The notes under the pieces: generated by a model | The model's database searches: none | What the model was told of the DNA's origin: nothing | Seen by the model: only the letters and a program-made list of their open reading frames with translations | DNA from: Saccharina japonica | Taxonomy: Eukaryota > Sar > Phaeophyceae > Laminariales > Laminariaceae | NCBI GenBank assembly: GCA_008828725.1 | Contig: MEHQ01001671.1 | Span: 7,213 to 71,212, forward strand | DNA: 64,000 bases | Direction of reading: 5' to 3' | Position numbers and translations under genes: made by a program | Shown: in pieces, positions 10,545-23,546 of the stretch | Position numbering within the stretch: the first letter of the stretch is position 1 | Layout: every line of letters starts with the position of its first letter

Positions 10545-13300
10545 GATTTATTATCGTACAGCAGCAGTACAGCCACAGCAGTAGTATGTACTGCTGTTGT
10601 AAACAGGATGCAGCAGCAGCAGCAGCGCAGGACGAGAACAGCCTCTCTCTCTCTCTCTTTTCGCGCAGCCTTGTTGAGTCCTGACGACACCCCCTATATC
10701 TATCAACAACCTCGCCAACTATACAACCCTTACATACGAATTAGACTCGTGACCTTACTGCTGCTGCTGTACGTCCGAAGTACAAACACCCGCCACATCT
10801 TCTACCTACGTAGGAGTACAGCAGTATATACCGGAGTCTACTCGTATCGCCAGTCGCCGTTTATTGCAGTATGACTCATCGTACAGTAGTAGTAGTAGTA
10901 ATCGTAGTCGTAGCGCGTTTTTGGTGTTGCTGTGTCCTCTTTTGTCTTCTTGCGATCGCCTTATTCTTTTAGCTGTCTGCCTATCTGCCTTGCGTTGAGC
11001 AACAAATCCCCCCGGCACCTCAGCTGACTCCCTGCCGCGGCCACAGAGGGTAGACGATGGGACTCCTCCGTACACGTACCGTACTGCCGTGTTGGGCGTA
11101 GGGAGGGGTGATCGTACCGGCAACATGCAACATGACAACATGACACGAAGAACAAAGCAACGACAGCTCATTCCACCAATAGCCCGCCCATTCGACGTAC
11201 TCGTACATCATAGTTTAAGATGAAACTGCCACTATTGGTCCAAACGGAACTTTACGGTTGAATACGAACAGGAACAATAACCCCCGTGTCCCGTGTACCG
11301 CGTACATTATCCAAGACAAAATAGCATAGATATACGAGTATAACGGCGGAATATGCGTAGAAGTGGGCGTAGTTGCGCCGAAGCTAATAAACCGCAAAAA
11401 ACTGAAAGAAAAATCCCACTCTGAACGTAAATGTAAGGATCGTTTTGTCTTCGTATTAGTTCTCAAACGGTACTTAAATATCCGCCCAAAGTTTGGTACG
11501 CAACAACATCGCAGCAACAAGGTAGCAGTTGCACAACACAAGGTAAAGCACAGCGAGAGCACGCCCGCCATGCTTTTGTACAACACGCTACGAGTACAAA
11601 CAAACAAAACCAAGCAGACAGACAGGCTGGAGGACCCTCGCTTGCTTTTTTGGGGGGGGGGACGACACCTCTACCTGCGACTTAACTCCGCGTTGAATCA
11701 CCGACCAGAACTACACCGACAAGTCTCCTCGCACGTGAGTCGTGCTTGCTTTGAGGCGAGACGAGAGGAGAGAGAGAGAGAGAGAGAGAGAGTCCCACAA
11801 CGATAATTAATGATGATGACGATGACCAGTATCTCATAAAGTGCTGTTTCTGTTGGAGCGGGACATTGTACAAGTTTGGTTGGTATCGACACATTTTTCC
11901 CCGTGAGGAACAGCACAGCGGTGGGTATTGGGGGTATACACGTATCTCGTGTGCTGGTCATGGAGCAGCGCACAGCAGGTAGGTGTAATAAGACGTGTAC
12001 GTACATATCTATCGGTGGGTGATCTTCTCCTCGCCCTGTCTATCTATGGATTTCACGTGATAAAAAATCATGTAAATTCATGGACTGCTGCTGTACTTTC
12101 GTTTTTTATTGGAGTTTTTATGCGGGTGAACCGCTGTTGGGTACTGCTCTTGCTTGCAGACCACGTACGTACATACAACAACAGGAATCAACCATCTGAG
12201 TATCCACCAACCACACGACGAAGCAGCGCGAGCCGGAGTTTTACGACGTACTACTTACTGTACGTACGTACTAAGATGATTCTGCTTGTATAGATTCAGC
12301 AGTACAGCAGTATAATAGTACCCTGAATGATGTGTTTGCCTCGCGTTCACATAGACAAGAAGAAGAGACGGCGTGATAACATAGTATGCTGAGGCTGTGC
12401 ACGCCTTTGATATTATCATCTTCCATTTTTAAACGTAAAAAAGGGGTCGTCTGTTCGAGTGGTTCCTTAGTTCTTCACGGTCTGCAACTATACTCGTATG
12501 GCAGAGCATAGTAATATGCTCTGACAGCCGCCCACAGAAGAAGAGCATGCTTTATTGTAGGAAAGTCGGGCGGGCGAGTATGGCTGCTCTCTTTTGACCT
12601 TGTGAACACCTCTCTCTCTCTTCCGCGATGATGATATGAATACTGGACTGTAGTATTCGTTCGTTTTTCGCCATCTGACCCGAGGTTGGGGGGAGAAACA
12701 TGATCACTCCGTTCTGTGCGTCCCCCGTTGCCGAACGGGTTTGTTTAGAGACACATCATCATCATTATGGCCCCTCTGGTGTAATAATAGTAGGTACGAG
12801 GTATCTACGAGTACAACAACAGGTACGTACATGAAACACTTGTTGGGGCGGTTACTCTTCGTTACCCACTGAACCATGGTATGCTGTTAACAGCAGTAAG
12901 TACCGGCATTCATTGCAAGTAAAAGAGTGACGCATTCACTCGGCAAGCCCCGTGCTCTGACACACGAACATCACCACCGTTGTCATGATCATCACCACCA
13001 TGCATTCATGGTGCATGTATGGTGCATGCATGGTGCATGCATGCATGCATGCGTACTCGACGGGTACTCGTACGTATATTATAGCAAGAAGAGCAAAAGA
13101 AGAAGGCTTCACAAGTTAGTACTATCAATAGGTGGTTTTAGCTCCTTTTTTTTTGTGTCGCCGGGTTAATGTCCAGAGCGCCCTTTCGCTTTTGGCTCTA
13201 TCGCATTCTACTGTTTAATGTGAAGAACACACACACACTGCTGTTTGTACTACTGTACTGCTGTTACTGCTGTCGTCACCAATAATGCGCTGTCTGTCTC
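10545..13300. other. Gene-free stretch
   Basis: Only scattered ACGTACGT, AGCAGC and GAGAGA runs and a GCATGCAT cluster near 13005-13052 are visible. No exon-like frame was found. Confidence 0.5.
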
Positions 13301-13390
13301 TCACAGGTGGCCTGGACCCCCTCCCCCCCCTTGTGCATTGTGGGCATAAAAACATCATCCTCTCGAATTGTATTGTTACTATCGTTTTCG
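13301..13390 (+). mobile_element. Single end of inverted-repeat family V
   Basis: CACAGGTGGCCTGGACCCCC and TGTGCATTGTGGGC match both arms of the element at 22231-22476. Its partner arm was not found. Confidence 0.5.
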
Positions 13391-13599
13391 GAGTCGTGTG
13401 TGTGTGAGACAGAGAGAGGGAGAGAGAGAGAGACCTCTCCCTTCCGATATGGCATTGTCATAATCTGCTTCAAGATCATGTAGTTCCTCTCCTCCTGACG
13501 CCGTGAGAGGTTGCTGTTGTAGGATCTGTTTTTCTTTGTTACTGTACTTGTAGTACAGATCAGACCCGCAGGAAACGAACGTGTGCTACAAGTAGATAA

Positions 13600-15060
13600 T
13601 AACAAATTCAATTCTACATACTTCGGGTCCCATCCGGCAACATGAGGTATTAATGGATCATACAGATCATACAGATAATGCAGATCACACAGATCATGCA
13701 TCTGTAATGGTATGGGCTAGGAAGGCCGGTAATTACCTCTGCACAGGTAATTGATCCGTTTTCGTATAACTTGGATGGCATTCGTATTCGGTATTCGGGG
13801 TATTTATAATATCTGTGGGCCATACTTGAAGCCCATCCCGAGCAGATGTCATCTGGCTCGGGGATTAATATAAGCTGCTTCTCTTCTACGCTTGACTCTA
13901 CGGAAAGTGAGTAACACCAAGGATGCTTAATAGACAAACCTGCAAGGGGATACTCTGTGTCTCACCCAGTCATATCACACGTGGCGTCTTTGGCATTGCG
14001 ACTAGTCTTCTAGCTCTTTGGTCCGACCCCTTCGGGTTTTGTTTCTTGCTTTTCATGTGGAGTTTCGCGTACGAGTACACACGGAAAAGTGGCATCATCT
14101 ATCCCATCGAGCCTTGCCCCTGCTGAAATATCTAGATGTATCCATGGTCTTCCTGAGGTGTGATTGTCTATCTACTGCTGTAGTATTTTTAAATAAAAAC
14201 GGTTTACGTACGTACGTACATTTTTTCTTTAGGAAGGGTGCGTGTTCCGCACCTGTTATATACACATGCAGTGTGGTCGATTTTTTTTTTTTCGATATCT
14301 CACAGAATTTTTTGTTCGTTAGGGGGGGGGGGGTTACTAAAACCAAGTGAAAAAATGAAAATCAGGATATATATATTTTTTCCATTTTCCTATTTCATCA
14401 TGTGATCACAACGGTTGCAACGGCTTTCTATTCCGACCTCTGGGGGTGTGGTGTGCCGTTTTCTCTTTTTTTCTGGACGCCCCTGCATGCAGTGAAAACT
14501 TAGCTTCTAAAACCGTCCCTCTGAAGTTTTCTTGTTTCCCCCGCAATAATGTAACTTCCTCGCCAGGCTGTGAGCTTCTTGTGATGATCTTTCCTGCTTC
14601 ACGTGATGACCCGGCACTGCTGGTGCTGCAGTGTACCACTCTGTGAGGCAATATAAGCACCGTTTATACACTAATAGTAGTAAGCACCGCTCCATATATC
14701 TTCACCCAGATTGGTATCCCGTAACGTATATATATATGCACAACAGACGACAATGGCAGCGCGGTGAAGAAGGTTACCCCTCTTGGAACTTCAAGAGGGG
14801 AAAAGTCGACGCTAACATACGGGCGATTTTTTAGCGACGGCAGCTGCGTGATGGAGGGGTGATGATACACAAAACAAAAAATGGCGTCCTAGTTACAATG
14901 GTTGCGATGCCACGAGTCGTACAACCCGAGCGCAAATATGGTCCTACTCGTATTTCTGGGCGCTACCGCAGCTCATAGACATTTGGTAAAACCAAAGTTT
15001 TAATTGTTTTGACCGCAATCTCCGGGCGCCAAAGGACCGTCTGACCGAAACACGTCGTCG
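13600..15060. other. Gene-free stretch
   Basis: It begins with GGTCCCATCCGGCAACATG, a word also seen near 35430 and 48870, so a diffuse repeat family is present. Otherwise only AT-rich and T-run sequence. Confidence 0.45.
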
Positions 15061-15067
15061 CTTCCTG

Positions 15068-15075
15068 ACGACCCC

Positions 15076-15108
<33 letters not shown>

Positions 15109-15110
15109 AC
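15068..15110. repeat. Poly(C) tract
   Basis: About 40 bases of C, without the GAGTAC end of families D and E. Confidence 0.9.
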
Positions 15111-15324
15111 CCGCGATTTGCATACAACAGCGTGGGAATGCACAAAGCGCTGTCATGTGAGGGGTGTGCATCGTACACAACATGTTTTTTTTTTCTTCTT
15201 ATTTTGCCGTCTCAAAGGTTTCGATTCTCCGTCGCTGTTGCTCCTATTTTATTGTTTTTGTATGTTCCTAAAAAATCGCTAACCCGCGGGCGTGGCCTGA
15301 TTCAGTTTCCCCATAAGTTCAACT

Positions 15325-15537
15325 ATTGATGCTGTCGTTGTTGCTGCTGCTGTTGTTGATGTCGTTGTTGTTGTTGCTGTTGCTGTTGCTGTTCTCGTTG
15401 TCGTTGTTGCCGTTGTTGTTGTTGTTGCTGCTGCCGCTGCGATCAGGCCAGATAAAGCACGACGGAGGATGACAGCGAGAGAAGATAACTAACACCCACC
15501 ATTACCGCCATCACCACCACCACCACCACCACCACCA

Positions 15538-15568
<31 letters not shown>

Positions 15569-15590
15569 AGCCGCCGCCACCCCCACGCAC
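15325..15590. repeat. GTT/GCT then CAC/CGC triplet repeats
   Basis: Triplet-rich sequence lies directly upstream of the acidic low-complexity gene. A weak ATTAAAAG at 15725-15732 is the only TATA-like word before its ATG. Confidence 0.75.
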
Positions 15591-15757
15591 ATCTTGTGGC
15601 AAGGAGGCAGAGGCTACGCCGCTTTTGCTTGACCCCTCTGCCGACGCCAAGCAAGTCCACATCATACACCTATCGTGAGCCCAAACAGACGGCTGGTTGT
15701 GTGCGCACTACACGGCGGTTCTGCAATTAAAAGTTCGGTGAGCACTCTGACACAACT

Positions 15758-16822
15758 ATGGAAGACGGCGAGGGCCAAAGCGATTCCCACGGCAACGGCG
15801 GTGCTACCACTACAGGGGACGCCGGGGGCGCTGGTGACGACGCCAGCGCAGCGAAAAACAACAACAACGACGGCGGCGGAAGTCAAAATTCCGCCGCAGT
15901 CGTGGGTCCCCCTTGCGAAGAGAACGGACCGATAGCGGCGGAGGAGACAGACGGTGCGATCTCGGCGGACACCGCCGCCGCCGCCGCCGCCGCCCCATTG
16001 AGCCCGTCTCCTGCCATGGTGGAAGACAAAGAAGGGGGAGAAGTAGAGCAGAGGCCAACCAACGACGAGGGACCTCGAGATGACCCCGCGCCGGGTACTA
16101 CTACCGATGAAGCTCCTCCTGCTGAAGACTCGGTTGAGCCGCAAGACGGGGCACCTCAAGACGCCGCCGCCGCCGTCACCGCCGCCGCTACCGCCGCCGC
16201 CACTTCCGCTGAGGCCGCCCAGAGTGCTACCGAAGAGGCGGTTCCTGCTGGAAACGTGGTCGAAGCGCACGGCGGGGCGTCAGAAGGTAGCGACGCCGCA
16301 CCGGGTACCGCAGAATCGCATGTGGAAGGCGCGACCGCTGTCGAGATGCAGGGCGGGGGGGAGCCCCAAGGCGTCACCGCGTCGATTGCTGTCGAAGAGA
16401 CGCTTGCTGGATGCGCAGCCGAGGTCGAGGTGCACACCGACGTGCCTCCAGATAACGTCGCCCCATCTGGTACCACCACCACCGCCACCACCACCACCAC
16501 CACTACCGGAGAAGATCCCGCCGGAAACGTGGGCGAAGTCGACATACCCCCAGGCGACGCCTCGCCGGGTGCTACAGCTGCAGACGCCGCTGCTTTCGAA
16601 GACGCGGACGCGGCCAAGATGCAGGACGGGGTGCTGCCTGAAGGTAACGCCGCGACCGCCGCCGCGCCGGGTAGTACTTCCACCACCGAAGACGCTGCTG
16701 GTGGTGAAAGCGCGGCCGAGGTCGATATGCATAACGGGGTGTCTCCAGATAGCGCTGCCTCGCCGGGTACCACCACCACCACTACCACCTCTACCCCCAC
16801 CGCAGAAATTCCCATCGAAAGC

Positions 16823-16857
<35 letters not shown>

Positions 16858-17304
16858 GCAAAGATCTGACGACTTGACGCCTCCAGGAGGAGAAAAGGGA
16901 GGAGGCGAGCCCGCGCCGAGCATCCCCAAAGAGCCCCCAGGCGACGAAGAAAACGTAGAACAACAAGAGGAAGAAAAGAAAGAAGACCCTGCTGCTGCTG
17001 CTACCGACGCTACCGACGCTACCAACGCTACCGACGGTGCTGGCACTGCAGCAGTCGAGGCAGGGGCCGATGCGGAGGCAGGTGCGGAGGTAGGGGGGGC
17101 GGAGAAGGCGACGGAGACGGAGACGCCGTCGGAAACAGCTTCCTGGGGCGAGGAGCACATGTCGTGCAAGTACACCAAGGAGGAGTTGCTGGCCAGGCGC
17201 ATCGGGATAACGGTGGAGCAGATGAAGCGCTTCAAGGCGCTCTTGAGGCTGGGCGTCTGCGAGGAGGACATCGCGGTCGCGGACCGACTTCTTAAGCTCG
17301 GGGG
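15758..17304 (+). CDS. Acidic low-complexity gene, exon 1
   Basis: ATG at 15758 is the first in frame after an upstream TAA. It encodes 515 codons plus two bases and ends CTC GGG GG before GTGAGT, an ideal donor. Runs of Ala, Thr and Asp/Glu come from GCC, ACC and GAC repeats, so the N-terminal part evolves by triplet slippage. The closing stretch, SCKYTKEELLARRIGITVEQ and on, has normal codon bias and no repeats. Confidence 0.8.
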
Positions 17305-20300
17305 GTGAGTGCGGTGGGGGTGAGAGGGGGGGGTGGAATGGGGTGGAACGGGGTGGGGTGTGGTGGGGTGTGGTGGGTCGGTAGGTTGACGGGGTTGAGT
17401 TGGGTAGATTGGGGCTTAATTGAGATGGGGGAATTAATTAGGGGCGTTTTGTTTCAAGCGGTTTACTGTTCTGGGTCTCTTGTCTATAACCGGTGTACAT
17501 CGTTTTTTTTGTTTGTTTTCGATGTCGGCATGCGCGCAACACAGCAAGCATAATATATAGATGCAGGTTGGAAAAACAAAAACAGAAATAGCAGCGGAGA
17601 TGCAAACTGTCGTATTGTTACAACTTTCTCGTCGCCGTCAACCGACCATTGTCTTCCTTACCCCGCGCCCGCCCCGCCCCCCCGGCTACATTAACGGGTT
17701 CCGCGAGCACGTTACGGTGCGGAATAGGAGTCTGTAAGCACAGCTGCCCCCCCATATAACACGAGCCGCCGCCTCTCTGAGAAATGCCGCGGCATGTAAG
17801 GGTGGCGGCTTACTATTTTCTGAGCTCCTCACACTCACGCGCGAGGAGCTCAAAATGTCCCCGCCCGAAACATGAACTTTCTCGAAGAACTATGTTTTTT
17901 TTTTTCGCGCCAAGCCCGATCAACCACTGCAATATAATGCGATCTTCGTACCATAGTCCGAAAAACAAAATGTATATATATATACCAGACAGTACAGTAT
18001 CACACGGCTAACCGGTACTACTTGTAGTTACTCACTCGCTCGAGGGGAGCTCAGACCGGTCCCAGTGACAAAACATTGCTTTCCTCAGAAGGCAAAAGCT
18101 AACGGCAACCCCTATACGATGGTATACCGTGGGAATGAGTCTTCTCCTATTAATACCTATCGAAAACTTAATCCCTAATATCCCTGCAGAAAAAGGTTCC
18201 CCGCACTACAGCAGCCTCTGCTGTAGCCTCAAGTAACGTTGTTCCTATAACGGGGGCCATAGTAAACACTAGTAAATAGGACCAACTATTGTTAGTAAAA
18301 ATAGGGAAACATATACTGGTAGGTTTTTGTGTGTACCGTAAGAGGCCAAGGGGTCCCAGCGGTCGGAGCCGTCCATGCTCGAAAGGGCCTATTTACTATG
18401 GTCCACCGTAATAGTAACTTGGGGGTGCGGTTTGTCGAGGGGTGGCCGTAGTCTGGGCGGAGAGGGGAGGGTGGAGGGGGGGTGGGAGGGGGGGTGGGAG
18501 GGGGCGTACTCGATTTTTGCTTGTCGTAAGTCATTTGGCCATTTCGACCACGCATCCTTTGAGACGGGGGTGCCCGCAGTCTGAGGGAGGGGGGTTTTTT
18601 TTTTTTTTTTTGGCTCTTCCCGCCTGGGGGTTGTTTTTGTACAGACGCGAAAATCCAATGCATCTGATAGATCCAGCGGCGAGAAGAGTTGAGCGCATGT
18701 GAATGAAATGAAAGTCCATCGGGGGTGGTTCGACCTCTGGCATTATTTTCCCAGGCAACCAACTTTTGACTTTTCCGTACGTATTTGTTCCTTTTTCGTC
18801 GGTAGCTCTCTCAGCTCAGACGAGGGAAAAACTGCATGCCTGATTGCCGATTGCAACTGCCCCCCCTCCTCTTCCCCCAACTACCGGCACAAAACAAATG
18901 CACCACTTTTTTGCAAAAAACATAAACACTTTACGAGCCTCCCTCCCTATATATACTGTTCCGCTGGCGTTTTATTGCTTGGCGACAGCCGTCTCGAAAA
19001 CCACCCCCAGTTTCCTCCTCTTCTCCACGTAGACGACAGAATACGCGTTTTCGTAATATAGAGCTCGGAGGCCTCAGCTCTTCGCCCCAACGCCCGATAG
19101 TCCACAGCAGCAACAGCAGCAGCAGCAGCAGTAACTCCTCACTACGACTGTTTTTTCTCTATCTCTTGAGTTTTCCCACAATCCACAGCAGCACTAACTC
19201 CTCACGACGAGTTTTTTTTTTGTTTTTTCTCTCTCTTGAGTTTTCCCACAACGCTTGATAGTCCACAAGCAGCAGTAATTCCTCACCACGACTTTTTTTT
19301 TTTTTTTTTCTCGAGAGAGTTTTCCAAGATGGTCGGGGGTTTGCTAGGGTTAGGGTAAGGGGGGATGTTTATGGTTAGGGTCAAGGTTAGGGTTCCCCGG
19401 TAGTAGTGACGCTTCAAAATCAAGCACCGCTTGTATTGTCCGAAAATATAATACCCGTTTTGAAAACTGTTGTGAGTATAAAACGGGGACTATATTTCCG
19501 GCCACGGTGGCCTATTTTCAACGACCCTGTGTGCATCCCAGCCCCCCCCGATATCCAACGCGCGAAACCCTGGGCCGAAACGAAGCAAGCCCCAGCAACG
19601 TTCCCCGGCGCAGGCGCACGACAAGAAAAAACAAATGCAGACAACGACATCGACATAAACAATTCATAGGTGTTCAGTATATAGGGACATAGTGTTATAT
19701 GTGTCTGCTCAGGTGCAGCAGTTTTTGTTAAGGGCTGATACTACTAAGGCTGATACTACTAAGGTACCGTACGCGCGTCATATACAAGTACTTTATAGCT
19801 CGGCACGACTGGAGGAGGGGGGGGGGGCAAGGCGCAAGGCGGGGGGAGGGGCGGGGGGAGGGGAGCGAGTCAGCGAGTTCCACGAACTCTAAAACATATA
19901 TATATATATGTGTGTGTTGGTTATATAGCACTACCTGCTAGATCACTCAGTCAGCGCTGTTTCGTAACAGCTGGTACTAGTTAGTCCTTTTCACGCCGCC
20001 GAAAGAAAATGACATTCATTCTTCCTATTTGTCTATAATTACACCAAAGTACATACTAGAACTTCGCTTTTATCGGTAGGTAAGGTTTACTTGCAGCTGT
20101 TCGCGAATCGTCCATTCTATGTTACCCCACACTTGTGCATACGTTATTACGTCTGTATAGATAAGAGGTACAGCCCTACTGCAGTGCTCGAGTTTCTGGA
20201 GGGCCGACAGCCGGGGCGTGCTTTCTTTCATTTAATTTCCTCCCTCCCCCCCTCCCCAAAAGTCTGCCTGATCGATGAAAACCCCTCGTGCTCCGTCCCG

Positions 20301-20901
20301 GCATTATAGGGATGCGAGGGTCTGCATATGGTCCTACGCTACGACTAAGGCCATGCCGAGAACATGAGTACACCCTCCCCGCTCCCTCCCCTCCCCCCCC
20401 CCTTTGCCGCCCTATGGTCATACGACTACGGCCAGTCATAGGATTACGGCCACGCATGAAAATGAAGTATACTCCCCCCCTACCCCCGTCCCCTTGCTAT
20501 GTTATGCTTCTCTTCGCCTTTCTCACCTTCTCCTTTCCTCTCCTGCTCTCGCCTCGCCCGATATCCTAACCTCGGCTCTTCTCTCCAGCGAAGCACCTGC
20601 CGCGAACGCCCCTCTTTCTAAGGAGGAAAAGCTGCTGGGCTACACCACCTACCAGAGGCAGCGAATGAAGGCCCTGCACACCCTAGGTCTCAAGGAAGAG
20701 GCCTTCGAGCGCTGCCGAGCGGTCATGCTCAGCTCCCTGGGGCCGTCCGCGTTCGGGTACGGGGTGGAGGAGACGGCCATGCTGGCGGCCCACGAGGGGA
20801 GAGACGCCCCCGGACAGTTCTCTACGGGCGGCGGCAACAACAAGCCGCTGTCCGGCGCGCTGTCTCTGCTGAAGATACCCTCCTTCGGGCCCCGTGGGTG
20901 A
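15758..20901 (+). CDS. Low-complexity acidic protein with repeated helical motif, two exons
   Basis: Exon 1 is 15758-17304 and exon 2 starts at 20589; both junction sides are phase 2. The first 467 residues are Ala/Gly/Thr/Glu-rich, with degenerate units near residues 165-345 recurring around GVxPxxxAAPGT. From residue 468 the sequence is ordered. RFKALLRLGVCEEDIAVADR in exon 1 is echoed by RMKALHTLGLKEEAFERCR in exon 2, a tandem helical motif (KAL..LG..EE). No known family is recognised. The end is ambiguous. Exon 2 reads into TGA at 20899-20901, giving 619 residues, but the same bases form a GTGAGA donor in phase 2 that would fit the acceptor at 44191. Confidence 0.65.
17790..18133 (+). mobile_element. 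Small inverted-repeat element, family B, long copy
   Basis: TGAGCTCCTCACACTCACGC with GAGGAGCTCA on the left and CTCGAGGGGAGCTCA plus ATACCGTGGGA on the right match 41482-41713. An extra AT-rich segment makes it longer. Confidence 0.6.
18239..18415 (+). mobile_element. Family C element with inner insertion
   Basis: GGGGGCCATAGTAAACACTAG faces CTATTTACTATGGTCCACCG. About 50 extra bases sit between the GTACCGTAAG core and the right arm. Confidence 0.7.
18480..18575 (-). repeat. Poly(C)-tailed repeat, family E
   Basis: A G-rich run and CGTACTCG precede ATTTGGCCATTTCGACCACG, the reverse complement of other E copies. Confidence 0.55.
20255..20495 (+). repeat. Family D repeat plus partial second copy
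   Basis: The first copy has CTCCGTCCCGGCATTATAGG and ATGAGTACACCCTCCCC. A partial copy (about 20411-20480) again ends GAAGTATACTCCCCCCC. Confidence 0.65.
20589..20901 (+). CDS. Acidic low-complexity gene, exon 2
   Basis: The acceptor CTTCTCTCCAG is strong and the frame continues from exon 1 in phase 2. The exon encodes EAPAANAPLSKEEKLLGYTT and ends IPSFGPRG. TGA at 20899-20901 either ends the protein or belongs to a GTGAGA donor after 20897. A long GA then GACA microsatellite follows at once. Confidence 0.8.
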
Positions 20902-20911
20902 GAGAATGACA

Positions 20912-20984
<73 letters not shown>

Positions 20985-21061
20985 GAATGAGACAGATAGA
21001 CGAACGAACAGACAAACAGATAACTAAAGACACAGACAGACAGACAGAGACAGACAGACAG

Positions 21062-21095
<34 letters not shown>

Positions 21096-21189
21096 GCAGA
21101 CGAGACAGACACAGACAGACAGACAGGCAACAGACAGACGCAGAACAGCTGACAGACAGACAGAAGACGAGACAGACAGACAGAGCAGA

Positions 21190-21246
<57 letters not shown>

Positions 21247-21262
21247 GCGAGCGAGCGAGCGA
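20902..21262. repeat. GA then GACA microsatellite block
   Basis: About 80 bases of GA are followed by about 250 of GACA. The Ser/Leu-rich and Cys/Leu/Ser/Val-rich frames are artefacts. Confidence 0.9.
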
Positions 21263-22021
21263 GAGCCTGTGTTGTTTTTCGTGGGTCCCCCCCCGGTGTT
21301 TTTTTTTTTTTTTTTTCCCCCCCCCCCCCCCCGGTTTTTAATCTCTCCCGTGTTTTTACTGTAGAGTAGCGCCAATACTAGATGTGTTGCCCCTGCTGTT
21401 CTCGACTTAAAGAGCGTCGAATTCAGTTCACTCAGGGGTGCGATGGTTGAATCAAAATCAGCGCTCGTTTTCTCCTTAAGAACGGTAAGGAAGGGTGCTG
21501 AAAGTCGAAAAATATGTTTCGGCAGGAAGGAAGGAAAGAAGGAAGGAAGGAAGGAAGGAAGGAAGGCCCTCGACCAGATCTTTCTCAAAACATCTTCGTT
21601 CGGTATTTGGCAACCTTCCCGTTGCTGGAAGAACCGAGCGCTGAAAAGCGATCGTACCCCTGGCTGTGCGATCTCAACGCTCTCTAACGGGAGTGCAATG
21701 CATACATACCAGTATATACAATGCTTGGAAGCCAGAGGCAGGTCGTACCGTTTTTTTGTATTTTTTATGTACACGTACCACAAGTACGTGTACGTGTACG
21801 TGTAGGTAAATGGCAAAAGGGTTGAAAAGTCACCCTCTTTTTGTTCCTCTTCTTCATCTTCTTCTTTATAAAATATTTTCAATTTCGAGAGAACGGAAGT
21901 TTCCAAGAAGTTTCTACTTGTGATGTACGAACAACCAACCAAACAGGGGGGATCTCCCCAGGGCGAGTTGCCTGAGGCGCACGCCGCCCATCAACGCACA
22001 CATACATGGTGACGGAAGTTG

Positions 22022-22213
22022 TTACGGGGTGGGCTAATGTAGTAAATAGGATCTACGGTACACACAAAAACCTATATATTTAGATACTTTTACTATTACG
22101 GGGTGGGCTAATGTAGTAAATAGGATCTACGGTACACACAAAAACCTATATATTTAGCTATTTGGACTGATAATATTTGGTCCTATTTACTAGTGTTTAC
22201 TATGGTCCCCCCG
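22022..22213 (-). mobile_element. Family C element with tandemly doubled end
   Basis: The 62-base segment starting TTACGGGGTGGGCTAATG occurs twice in a row, then the rest of the element to GGTCCCCCCGGTAATAG. Confidence 0.75.
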
Positions 22214-22230
22214 GTAATAGTCCTCTGCGT

Positions 22231-22476
22231 CCACTGGTGGCCAGGACCCCCCCCCTATCCCCCGCTACCCCCCGCACAATGTGAGCGTAAAAACGCCTTG
22301 TAGAGACATCGAACAATGTACTGCTGTAGCACACCATTTTGTAGGCGTACCGAATGGAGAGGTTTTCGACACGTTAAAGGCGTTGTTACATTGTTCAATG
22401 TCTCCACGAGTATTTGTATACGCCCACATTGTGCAAATGAGGTGGGGGGGGGGAGGGGGTTGACCCGGCCACCTGT
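22231..22476. mobile_element. Inverted-repeat element, family V, about 246 bp
   Basis: Arms of about 90 bases start CCACTGGTGGCC and CACAGGTGGCC and share GCACAATGTG and GAGACATCGAACAATG. No target duplication is evident. Confidence 0.65.
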
Positions 22477-22980
22477 GTAGCGGCATGCATGCTGAGTTTT
22501 TTTCGAAAGTAGTATATAGAGGGTATGACACCAGGGTATTCTTGGAGTCACTGCTGCTGCTGCTGCAGCTGCTGCCGCTGCTGCTGCTGATGCCGCAGTA
22601 TTTCTACGTACAGCGCGTATACAAGCATTCACATAGTATACATCATGCGCATTTAGCATACCTGATACCGATATGTCCCGAAATATAATCAACTTTTGGA
22701 ATAACACATTACTATACAAAGTTTTCTTATATTTTGGTACATACGTAGTGGTAGTAAACAGCACGTAAGAGAAACTCAAGTGCGAGCCTGTCTTCGCCGT
22801 TTTTTTCTTCAAATTATTCGCCATTTTCTGTGCACGCTATCCCTATCCCAGGTTAAGCGTATACCGGTATCTGTTTTTCCGAATACAAAATAAGATGCAA
22901 AAACGACAAAGCAGCAGTGGGAATGCTGAACCGTTCGCGAGGTAAAAAACGAAGGCACGTGCCGACGGTGTACGTATTCT

Positions 22981-23270
22981 TGGCATGCGTAGCCGTAGTC
23001 GTGTATGGCCATAGACCCCTGGCATCCCTATATATATATATACAATGCCGGGGACGAAACAAGTCGATAGTTTTCACCGATCAGGCAGGCATTGCTTGCA
23101 GCCAGCGCGAAACGAAGCGTGGGGTGTCGGGGCGAGTCGTATGAAGTAGGCGGAGGCTGCATCCTATGTACGAATAAGAACCGTTTTTGAGGCGGACTTG
23201 GTAATGGATGACAGCTTCGAATGAATTGATGTGATTTCCGGTGCGGGGGGGGGGAAGGAGGGGGGGTACT
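22981..23270 (-). repeat. Family D repeat
   Basis: Full body from the GTAGCCGTAGTCGTG word to GGCGGACTTG, with a TA run inserted after GCATCCC. Confidence 0.7.
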
Positions 23271-23385
23271 CATGCCGTGCATCGCCATAGTCACATGGGA
23301 GGGGTGTACTAGGCGTTCATGCATAGCCGTAGTCGGCATGACCATAGACGATAGACCCTCGCATACCTACACTGCCGGGAGCGAG
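23258..23385 (-). repeat. Partial, internally repeated family D copy
   Basis: The GTACTCATGC-type end occurs twice, at about 23265 and 23305, before GACCCTCGCATACC. Confidence 0.6.
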
Positions 23386-23546
23386 GGAGGGTGATTGTGA
23401 GGGTATTACCTACTGAGCTATAGGGATAAAACACCGGTCGATTACCCAGCCCAGGGTAATCCTTATAATGTGATCGTATCACACCACTACGTGATACAAC
23501 CACAGGTGTCGCTCATTTGACCGAGCAAGCAGACATTGCTTGCACA

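Noticed and set aside
16156-17271. 371-codon minus-strand frame
   Set aside because: Antisense shadow of the GC-rich low-complexity exon at 15758-17304.
20683-21942. 419-codon minus-strand open frame
   Set aside because: It reads through GA and GACA microsatellites and antisense to a real exon; Ser/Leu/Val/Cys runs are repeat artefacts.
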